Source: an uncultured Ignavibacteriota bacterium
GTDB lineage: Bacteria > Bacteroidota > Ignavibacteria > Tepidaquicellales > Tepidaquicellaceae
Length of the DNA: 7,886 nt
Direction: 5' to 3'
Assembly (NCBI GenBank): GCA_937915485.1
Contig: CALGII010000196.1
Location: forward strand, 1 to 7,886
Shown here: positions 1 through 6,084 of the stretch, in pieces
How positions within the stretch are numbered: position 1 is the first letter of the stretch
Layout of the letters: each line of letters begins with the position of its first letter
Translations under genes and position numbers: made by a program
Notes under the pieces: model-generated
What the model saw: only the letters and a program-made list of their open reading frames with translations
The model's database searches: none
What the model was told of the DNA's origin: nothing

Positions 1-2
1 GA

Positions 3-821
3 TGGAAAGCGGAAGATAATCTGTTCACGGGAATATCGTACCGCAACGACAACATTTTCAATCTTAATTACGGCGAGGTTATCAGAACAAATGAATTCGT
101 ACAGATAATCGGCTCGTATCAGTGTTTTGAAAAATACACGACCCATACCATATCCGTACCGATTGCTTACAGGACTAAAAGGTTCAGAGCGGGCGTCGAA
201 CTTGCGGCGGTAAATTATAAAGGATTTAATAACACTCCCTATCCAGTTCAGACCGGCGAAGGCGACAACAATATCAGTTTCTGGAAATTCATTCCGACGC
301 TCGGAGTTATCGTGATGCCGTGCGAGCAATTTTCTTTCGGTGTAACATATTCGCCTCCGTATCAGGAGAACGTGAAATGGGATAATTTCGATGACCCTGC
401 GGCGCCCGTATATTTTCCGGCAAAAGTTAATGTCGGAACGGAATTCAGATTCCTTCAAAACAAACTTCTGTTTAATCTCGATTACAGGTTCGCGAACACA
501 TCAAGGTCCTATATGCTTAAAGACAGGCACGATGTAAATTTCGGTGTTCAGTATCAACTTGAACCCGAATTTGCCGTGAGGGCGGGATTCTTTACGCTTC
601 TTGATTACCGCACGAATGATAAGGGCGCTAATTTCGTTGATCCGATAGGAAGTTACGACCAGTATTTCCTTACTTTCGGAGCAACGTATAAGTACAAAGC
701 GCTTGGCGTAAGCCTTGCATATATGAGCAGCACCATAATCACGAAGCCGGATGTGTCCTCTTCGCGCGTAGCGGCATCTATTACCTGGGATATTTGTTCG
801 TGTCTGTTGTACGGGCGTTAG
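3..821 (+). CDS. Outer-membrane beta-barrel protein, FadL/OMPP1-like, 5'-truncated
   Basis: The frame is open from base 3 to the TAG at 819-821, giving 272 residues. The first in-window ATG (position 312) is internal, because the same beta-barrel pattern runs upstream without a stop; the true start lies left of the window. The protein is a series of short strands of alternating aromatic or hydrophobic and polar residues, separated by Asn/Asp/Gly-rich turns. Examples are LLFNLDYRF, FAVRAGFFTLLDYR, YFLTFGATYKY and VSLAYMSS, the pattern of a barrel sitting in the outer membrane. The strand spacing, the PPYQENVKW segment followed by PAKVNVGTEFRF, and the final strand RVAASITWDI resemble the C-terminal half of FadL/OMPP1-type hydrophobic-compound channels. 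A TonB-independent porin or other barrel is not excluded. The extreme C-terminus (CSCLLYGR) is odd, because many barrels end in an aromatic residue. The beta-barrel call is firm; the substrate is unknown. Confidence 0.8.
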   Translation, partial: WKAEDNLFTGISYRNDNIFNLNYGEVIRTNEFVQIIGSYQCFEKYTTHTISVPIAYRTKRFRAGVELAAVNYKGFNNTPYPVQTGEGDNNISFWKFIPTLGVIVMPCEQFSFGVTYSPPYQENVKWDNFDDPAAPVYFPAKVNVGTEFRFLQNKLLFNLDYRFANTSRSYMLKDRHDVNFGVQYQLEPEFAVRAGFFTLLDYRTNDKGANFVDPIGSYDQYFLTFGATYKYKALGVSLAYMSSTIITKPDVSSSRVAASITWDICSCLLYGR

Positions 822-982
822 TTGAAAATTTAAAATTGAAAGTGCAAAAGTACAGTTAAAAATTCAAAGTTATTTTTGAAATCCTGTTAAGTTGAATATT
901 CGGCTACTGCTAATTGATTTATACATTTATATTGTGCGCGGATTTTCAGATTTTACACGATATATAACTAACGGTATAAATT
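822..982. other. AT-rich intergenic leader with quasi-repeats
   Basis: This 161-bp gap precedes the large membrane protein gene and probably holds its promoter. I see no good -35/-10 pair. The best partial match to the Bacteroidota -7 element TAnnTTTG is TACATTTA at 922-929, but no TTG lies at the right distance upstream. The first 60 bases are low-complexity: TTGAAA occurs at 822-827, 836-841 and 876-881, and AAAATT at 825-830, 832-837 and 859-864. A 6-bp inverted repeat, TTCAAA (863-868) and TTTGAA (875-880), could form only a weak hairpin. There is no credible small ORF. Confidence 0.4.
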
Positions 983-3400
983 ATGTCAAAAAAAGTAATT
1001 CCTGAATATCTGAAAGACAAACTCAATACCGGGCATCTACTCGGTATTTTTGTGATTTCCATGGCTTCACTTCTGCACGAATACACGCTTACGCGGATTC
1101 TCTCGGTTTCGTTGTGGTATCATTTCGCTTTTATGATAATCAGCGTCGCCCTGCTTGGTATAGGCGTCAGCGGAGTCGCGCTCTCGTTATTTCCAAAGTT
1201 CTTTCAGAAGCCCGCGGATAAAATGCTTGCGATAATGTCTATGATTTATGCCGCGAGTGTTCTTCTTACGTTCGTTTTATCATACTACATACCTATCGAC
1301 CCGTTCAGCCTGTTCACGCAGAAGATACAGTTCGTAATAATCCCGATTTATTACATACTAATAGCCATTCCGTTTTTCTTCTCGGGGCTGATAATTTCAA
1401 CGCTTCTTACGAGATTTACAACCGATGTTTCAAAATTATATTTCTTCGACCTTACGGGCGCGGGTCTTGCCTGTTTCGCTTTCGTGCTGCTTATTCCGCT
1501 TACAGGCGGCAACGGCACTCTCGTTTTCGTATCGGCGCTCGGATTTCTCGGAGCGATGTTCTTCAGTTTCAGGAAAGAGCGTACGCTGTTCCTGACAGGA
1601 ATGGTGCTGATGATTTTCGTGTTCGCCTTTCTGATTAAGAAGGATGAAATTCTGAACATAAGGGTGACGCCGAACAAGATATACGCGAACTACATTGCCG
1701 AGCGTCCCGACCTGAATGTACATTCGGAGTGGAACACGATATCGAAAATTGACGTGATGAAGGAAGAAGACCCTTCACCCGACGGATACGACATATATCT
1801 TGCAATCATAGATGAAGGAAACGCTACTACAAACATTCCTAACGTGAGAAGATTGCCGCCGCCGACAAAGCCTTATGACGCCTCAAATCTGGCGTTTGCG
1901 GGGAAAGATTCCTGCGACAGGGTCTTTATACTCGGCTCAGGCGGAGGGGGAGAAGTGCTTGTAAGCCTTTATCACAATGCGAAGAAGGTTACGGGCGTTG
2001 AAATAAACGGGATACTAAACAAGTTAATTTCGGAAACTATGGCGGGCTGGACGGGTCCGCTCATAAAGAATAATCCGAACGTTGAAATTGTTACGGACGA
2101 CGCGCGTTCATTCATAAGAAGGAGCAAGGAGCATTATGACGTAATAATCTCGGCGCACACAATTTCGGCGTCCGCTGTTTCAAGCGGAGCGATGTCAATG
2201 GTTGAGAACTATATAATGACCAAGGAAGCCGTAAAAGATTATCTCAGGCACCTCGACGATAAAGGTACAATTTATATATCAAGACCTGAAACACAATTGC
2301 CGAAACTAATTACAACTTTAAAAGAGGCCGGCAGCGAACTCGGAATAAAGAATGATGAACTCAATTTCGTCGTGTTCAGGCGGCCTCCGACTGAATACGA
2401 AGTTACAAACAGTTACCTGTCCGGTGTTATCTACAAGAAAAACGGTTTTGACCTTTACGATATGATGGCGATGCGGAACGAGGCTTCATTTCTGAATCTT
2501 GATATTGAGTACGATCCCCTGACAAGTCAGGACAATATTTACAAGAGCCTGATAACTTCAAAAGACATTCGCTCGGAAATCGGTAAAATACCGTCGCTGC
2601 TTACACCGGCGACTGACGACAAGCCGTTCTTTGACGATAACTTCAGATTCTCCGACGTGAACGGACAAACGATTAAAGAAGTTTTCTCGCAGGACGACAA
2701 GGCGATTCTCGCTCTGAAAGCAAAGCCTGTCGCGCAGGTCACGCTGCTTATGATGCTCGCGCAGGTTCTGCTCGTCGCGGGAGTCCTGATTATTGTTCCG
2801 TCGTTCTTCATAAAGGGAGACGGGAAGAAAAAAATTGACAGAAAGTTTCTGTTTTACTTTGCCCTGATAGGTCTCGGATACATATCGATTCAGATTGCTT
2901 TGATACAGAAATTCACACTCTTTCTCGGGCAGCCTGTTTATACTTTGCTTACTGTCGTTTCAACAATGCTGATATTCTCAGGCATCGGAGCAAAATATTC
3001 CGACAGGTTCACGGGGAAATTCAAACTAAATTATATATTCCTGATTGTTGCAGGTTACATTATGCTTCTTGGACTTCTTATTCCCGTTCTGTTCGCATCC
3101 ATGGTATCTCTGAGTTTATTCCTTAGAATAATAATAACCGTAATTCTCTTAGCCCCGCTTTCATTTTTTATGGGAATGCCGTTCCCGAAAGGCATTTCCT
3201 TGATTGCGAACGACGATTCAAGAATGATAGGATTTTCCTGGGCGGTTAATGGATTTTTCTCGGTCTTAGGTACTGTTTTAACAATGATTTTCGCGATGAT
3301 GTTCGGATTCAAACTTGTATTCTTCTTTGCAGGCGTATATTACCTGTTTGCGATGATTTTTATCACTATAAGAAATAAGAATAATTTAGTAAATTTGTAA
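983..3400 (+). CDS. Polytopic membrane protein with spermidine-synthase-like SAM-binding domain
   Basis: This 805-residue inner-membrane protein has three parts. Residues about 18-218 hold some seven hydrophobic helices and contain the HEYTLTRIL segment (32-40) typical of membrane-anchored spermidine-synthase homologues. Residues about 225-580 form a soluble Rossmann-type domain: glycine loop ILGSGGGGE (316-324), acidic strand end VEIN (339-342), TDDARSF (371-377) and a TDDKPFF segment (544-550). Residues about 584-797 hold roughly six more helices, with FFMGMPFPKG (728-737) and WAVNGFFSVLG (753-763). These are family hallmarks. The domain resembles aminopropyltransferases, but after strand 4 it reads SAHTISASA (390-398) instead of the usual Asp-containing DSxDP loop. 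Spermidine formation is therefore doubtful; a SAM- or nucleotide-binding, methyltransferase-like or transport role is possible. The start is the ATG just after TATAAATT; no Shine-Dalgarno is visible. The phosphofructokinase gene begins 34 bp after the stop, suggesting cotranscription. The family call is good; the function is unknown. Confidence 0.85.
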   Translation: MSKKVIPEYLKDKLNTGHLLGIFVISMASLLHEYTLTRILSVSLWYHFAFMIISVALLGIGVSGVALSLFPKFFQKPADKMLAIMSMIYAASVLLTFVLSYYIPIDPFSLFTQKIQFVIIPIYYILIAIPFFFSGLIISTLLTRFTTDVSKLYFFDLTGAGLACFAFVLLIPLTGGNGTLVFVSALGFLGAMFFSFRKERTLFLTGMVLMIFVFAFLIKKDEILNIRVTPNKIYANYIAERPDLNVHSEWNTISKIDVMKEEDPSPDGYDIYLAIIDEGNATTNIPNVRRLPPPTKPYDASNLAFAGKDSCDRVFILGSGGGGEVLVSLYHNAKKVTGVEINGILNKLISETMAGWTGPLIKNNPNVEIVTDDARSFIRRSKEHYDVIISAHTISASAVSSGAMSMVENYIMTKEAVKDYLRHLDDKGTIYISRPETQLPKLITTLKEAGSELGIKNDELNFVVFRRPPTEYEVTNSYLSGVIYKKNGFDLYDMMAMRNEASFLNLDIEYDPLTSQDNIYKSLITSKDIRSEIGKIPSLLTPATDDKPFFDDNFRFSDVNGQTIKEVFSQDDKAILALKAKPVAQVTLLMMLAQVLLVAGVLIIVPSFFIKGDGKKKIDRKFLFYFALIGLGYISIQIALIQKFTLFLGQPVYTLLTVVSTMLIFSGIGAKYSDRFTGKFKLNYIFLIVAGYIMLLGLLIPVLFASMVSLSLFLRIIITVILLAPLSFFMGMPFPKGISLIANDDSRMIGFSWAVNGFFSVLGTVLTMIFAMMFGFKLVFFFAGVYYLFAMIFITIRNKNNLVNL

Positions 3401-3434
3401 GATACCTAACAGAAATCACAAACTTAAACATATT

Positions 3435-4757
3435 ATGAGCGAAGACCACTACAGAAAGAAAACATTAGCCATACTAGTCGGCGGGGGACCTGCTCCGGGG
3501 ATTAACGGCGTTATTCGTTCCGTTACCATCGAAGCGATAAATTCCGGTCTCAACGTCATCGGTATTTATGACGGATTCGAATATCTAAGCAAAGGAGATT
3601 CGAGCCATGTTACTGAATTGCGAATTGACGACGTATCGAGAATACACTTCGACGGCGGCAGCATTCTGCACACGTCCAGAGTCAATCCTGCGAAGAATAA
3701 AGAAATGCTCGATGCCACAATAAAGGCTCTCACGCAATTATCAGTTGATTATCTCGTTACAATCGGCGGCGATGATACGGCTACAAGCGCTTACAAAATC
3801 GACACGCTTACAAGAGGACAGATACAGGTTGCGCACGTACCTAAGACAATCGACAACGATTTGCCGTTGCCCGGAAACATGCCGACGTTCGGCTATCAGA
3901 CGGCAAGGGATTTTGGATTTCACATCGTCCAGTCACTAATGGTCGACGCATCAACAACAAGGCGCTGGTATTACGTCGTGACGATGGGACGCAAAGCGGG
4001 ACACCTCGCGCTCGGCATCGGTAAATCGGCAGGCGCGACACTTACTATAATCGGAGAAGAGTTCAGGGACAAGACAATCAGTTTTGAGACAGTATGCGAC
4101 ATACTCGAAGCGTCTATTATCAAGAGGCTCGCGCAGGGTAATCCATACGGGGTCGCTATTCTCGCGGAGGGAATAATCACGAGAATCGACCAGGAGGAAC
4201 TCAAGAACCATCCTTACGTTAACCTTGAAAAGGACTTGCACGGCAATATCAGGCTCTCGGAAATAGATATCGGCAGGATAACAAAAGACGAAGTGCGCAG
4301 AAGACTCAGGGAAAGAGGCATTAACGTTACAATAGTAAGCAAGGATATCGGCTACGAACTAAGATGCGCGGCTCCGATTCCATACGACTGTGAATACACT
4401 CAGGACCTCGGTTACGCGGCGGTGAGGTATCTGCTTTCGGGGCACTCGGGAGCAATCGTTACAGTGGATAAAGGACAGTTGATACCCGTAAAGTTCGAAG
4501 ATATTATTAATGCTGACGGAAGAATCAACACTCGCGAAGTGGACGTCAATTCCGACAGTTATCAGGTAGCGCGCAAGTATATGATAAGACTTGAAAAGAC
4601 TGATTTCGACGAAGTAAAAAACGTTGCGCGCCTCGCTCTGATTGGAAACATGACAACAGAGGAATTCGAGGATAAGTACAAGTATCTGATAAACGATCCT
4701 CCCGTCAGGGAAAAAAAGCAAAAGGAACAAAAATCCAAGACTGAAAAGAAGAACTGA
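3435..4757 (+). CDS. pfp: 6-phosphofructokinase, pyrophosphate-dependent type
   Basis: This cytosolic glycolytic enzyme interconverts fructose-6-phosphate and fructose-1,6-bisphosphate. At 440 residues it is longer than E. coli PfkA (about 320) and close to the roughly 420-residue PPi-dependent enzymes such as that of Thermotoga. Visible motifs are the phosphate-binding GGGPAPGIN (16-24), GGSILHTSR (74-82), GGDDT (111-115), PKTIDND (136-142) with catalytic Asp140, MGRKAGHLA (184-192), AEG (244-246) and GYELRCAAPIPYD (306-318). Asp114 takes the place of the Gly104 found in ATP-dependent PfkA, and Lys137 precedes the TIDND catalytic motif. Together these are the established PPi-donor signature, so the reaction is probably reversible. 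The HVQRGG motif of the neighbouring paralogue is replaced here by the YELRC-PIPYD version, as in this subfamily. The last 16 residues are Lys/Glu/Gln-rich and probably disordered. The ATG start gives a complete N-terminal strand; no Shine-Dalgarno is evident. The donor is inferred from residues, not measured. Confidence 0.93.
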   Translation: MSEDHYRKKTLAILVGGGPAPGINGVIRSVTIEAINSGLNVIGIYDGFEYLSKGDSSHVTELRIDDVSRIHFDGGSILHTSRVNPAKNKEMLDATIKALTQLSVDYLVTIGGDDTATSAYKIDTLTRGQIQVAHVPKTIDNDLPLPGNMPTFGYQTARDFGFHIVQSLMVDASTTRRWYYVVTMGRKAGHLALGIGKSAGATLTIIGEEFRDKTISFETVCDILEASIIKRLAQGNPYGVAILAEGIITRIDQEELKNHPYVNLEKDLHGNIRLSEIDIGRITKDEVRRRLRERGINVTIVSKDIGYELRCAAPIPYDCEYTQDLGYAAVRYLLSGHSGAIVTVDKGQLIPVKFEDIINADGRINTREVDVNSDSYQVARKYMIRLEKTDFDEVKNVARLALIGNMTTEEFEDKYKYLINDPPVREKKQKEQKSKTEKKN

Positions 4758-4778
4758 TATGAAATAGCAAATTTATAT

Positions 4779-4811
4779 AACAGGGTTCTCGTTTGAACCC
4801 TGTTTCATTTT
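4779..4811 (+). terminator. Probable intrinsic terminator after the PPi-type kinase gene
   Basis: A perfect 10-bp inverted repeat, AACAGGGTTC (4779-4788) and GAACCCTGTT (4795-4804), encloses a 6-base loop. It starts 21 bp after the stop codon of the upstream kinase. The downstream tract TCATTTTA is T-rich but interrupted, so termination may be incomplete. The stem is the most stable simple hairpin I found in the window's intergenic DNA. It implies that the second kinase gene is transcribed at least partly from its own promoter. Confidence 0.7.
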
Positions 4812-4818
4812 AAACAGG
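4799..4818 (+). other. Second, overlapping inverted repeat competing with the terminator stem
   Basis: CCTGTTT (4799-4805) is perfectly complementary to AAACAGG (4812-4818) across a 6-base spacer. The left arm of this 7-bp hairpin is also the right arm of the 10-bp terminator stem, so the two structures cannot form together. The outer arms are near-direct repeats (AACAGGGTT at 4779 and AACAGGTT at 4813). The geometry is that of a terminator with a possible competing fold in the leader of the next gene. The terminator stem is longer and transcribed first, so a regulatory switch is only a possibility. Confidence 0.4.
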
Positions 4819-4857
4819 TTATTTATATTAACTGAAAGTAACGAAACAAAAAACCAG

Positions 4858-4862
4858 CAGGA
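4858..4862 (+). promoter_or_regulatory. Ribosome binding site of the second phosphofructokinase
   Basis: CAGGA ends six bases before the ATG at 4869, a workable Shine-Dalgarno spacing. It supports that start, which also places the family's N-terminal strand (KIGVLTSGGD) directly after Met1. It is the clearest Shine-Dalgarno-like site in the window; the other complete genes have A/T-rich leaders without one. Confidence 0.5.
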
Positions 4863-4868
4863 AAAAAT

Positions 4869-5900
4869 ATGAAAATTGGAGTATTGACATCAGGCGGTGA
4901 CTGTCCGGGACTTAATGCGGTCATCAGGGCAATCACGAGAAAAGGGGAACAGGACGGGTATGAAATAATCGGAATACTGAACGGGTGGAAAGGGTTGTTC
5001 GATGAGAGTTATATGAAACTCGATCTCAAGAGCGTAGCGGGCATAGTTAATCGCGGCGGAACGATTCTCGGAACATCGAGATTCGGTCCTTTTCAGCAGG
5101 ACAACGGCGCAGAGATACTCCAGCACAAGGTAGCGCGCGCGGAATTCGACGCTTTAATCGCAATCGGAGGTGAAGGGTCAATGCATATTGCCCTGCAGTG
5201 CCATGAACTCGGCATTAACGTAGTCGGCGTTCCAAAGACAATTGACAACGATTTAAATGGTACCGACTATACTTTCGGATTCGATACGGCAGTCCAGATA
5301 GCAACCGATGCAATCGACAGACTTCACACGACGGCTGAATCTCACCACAGGGTAATGATTCTTGAGGTGATGGGAAGGCACGCTGGCTGGATAGCACTCT
5401 ATTCGGGCATCGCGGGCGGAGCTGACGCGATTGTTATACCCGAAAAGAAAGTTATGATTGACGATGTTTGTGAAGTACTAAAAAGCCGCTATAAAAGAGG
5501 AAAACTTTTTTCGATAATCGTTGTTGCCGAAGGCGCGGAATATCTTCTTGAAGAACTTCAAATTGACGAAGAAGGAAGGAAGAAGGACGAATTCGGACGA
5601 GCAAGACTCGGAGGCATAAGTTACTATCTCGCGAATGAAATCGAAAAGAGAACGGGATTCGATACGCGCACGACCATTCTCGGACACGTCCAGAGAGGCG
5701 GTGTTCCGACTGCATTCGACAGAGTTCTTGGAACGCGATTCGGCATATATGCGGTGGAAATGGTAACTGAAAAGAAATTCGGAAGAATGTGCGCTCTTCA
5801 GGGAGCCGATATTGTAGACATTTCAATCAAGAAAGCGATAAGCAAACTTAAAACAGTCGAACTCGACATATATAAAGCGGCTAAAGTTTTTTTTAAGTGA
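4869..5900 (+). CDS. pfkA: 6-phosphofructokinase, ATP-type residues (group III-like)
   Basis: This 343-residue cytosolic enzyme is predicted to phosphorylate fructose-6-phosphate to fructose-1,6-bisphosphate, the committed step of glycolysis. Motifs run in family order: LTSGGDCPGLN (6-16), GGTILGTSR (63-71), GGEGS (100-104), PKTIDND (122-128) with catalytic Asp126, TFGFDTAV (135-142), EVMGRHAGW (166-174), AEG (220-222) and GHVQRGG (272-278), the last carrying His and Arg that bind the sugar phosphate. Gly103 at the position that is Asp in PPi enzymes points to ATP as donor. The Lys before TIDND and the GGEG form match the mixed-specificity group III seen in actinomycete ATP- and PPi-dependent enzymes, so the donor assignment is less certain than for PfkA of E. 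coli. It is a divergent paralogue of the upstream kinase, not a recent duplicate, and the two are separated by a hairpin. The gene ends with a run of eight T just before TGA. Confidence 0.94.
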   Translation: MKIGVLTSGGDCPGLNAVIRAITRKGEQDGYEIIGILNGWKGLFDESYMKLDLKSVAGIVNRGGTILGTSRFGPFQQDNGAEILQHKVARAEFDALIAIGGEGSMHIALQCHELGINVVGVPKTIDNDLNGTDYTFGFDTAVQIATDAIDRLHTTAESHHRVMILEVMGRHAGWIALYSGIAGGADAIVIPEKKVMIDDVCEVLKSRYKRGKLFSIIVVAEGAEYLLEELQIDEEGRKKDEFGRARLGGISYYLANEIEKRTGFDTRTTILGHVQRGGVPTAFDRVLGTRFGIYAVEMVTEKKFGRMCALQGADIVDISIKKAISKLKTVELDIYKAAKVFFK

Positions 5901-6084
5901 AACTTGTAAAATCTTCTATCAAATTTGCAGAATTTCGTAAAAGTAATATGGAGTTTTTAATGTTTTTTACCTGAGACAAATTTCATTATATTTCTACTTG
6001 TATATAAAAAATTAAGCGTTACATTGTATGATTAATATTATTCTATGAACTTATTGAAGTGAACATTACACAACTAATAAACTA
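5901..6084. other. AT-rich gap at a base-composition boundary
   Basis: This 184-bp noncoding stretch marks the change from moderate-GC kinase DNA to the AT-rich glycosyltransferase gene. It contains TATA-like stretches (for example TATAAA at 6003-6008), but I could not pair any with a reasonable -35 or Bacteroidota -33 element. No tRNA, direct repeat or inverted terminal repeat is visible that would explain an insertion. It presumably carries the promoter of the downstream gene. Confidence 0.4.

Noticed and set aside
312..821. ATG at 312 as the start of a 169-residue protein
   Set aside because: The frame is open to the left edge and the upstream residues continue the same beta-barrel strand pattern, so this Met is internal.
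1351..1723. Minus-strand open frames opposite the membrane protein gene
   Set aside because: They lie wholly inside a well-supported gene, lack recognisable motifs and have the composition of antisense shadows.
3741..4241. Several overlapping small open frames on both strands within the first kinase gene
   Set aside because: They overlap conserved catalytic motifs of a strongly supported protein and show no family resemblance.
4759..4767. Leader minicistron ATG-AAA-TAG before the hairpin
   Set aside because: It is two codons long with no ribosome binding site and is expected by chance.
5452..5826. Minus-strand 124-residue frame inside the second kinase gene
   Set aside because: It is an antisense shadow of a conserved gene with no independent support.
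5884..5905. AAGTTT/AAACTT inverted repeat around the stop of the second kinase as a terminator
   Set aside because: The stem is six weak base pairs with a 10-base loop and has no following T-run.
5925..5949. TTGCAG and TAATAT as a sigma70-type promoter upstream of the glycosyltransferase gene
   Set aside because: The spacer is only 13 bases, too short for a standard promoter.
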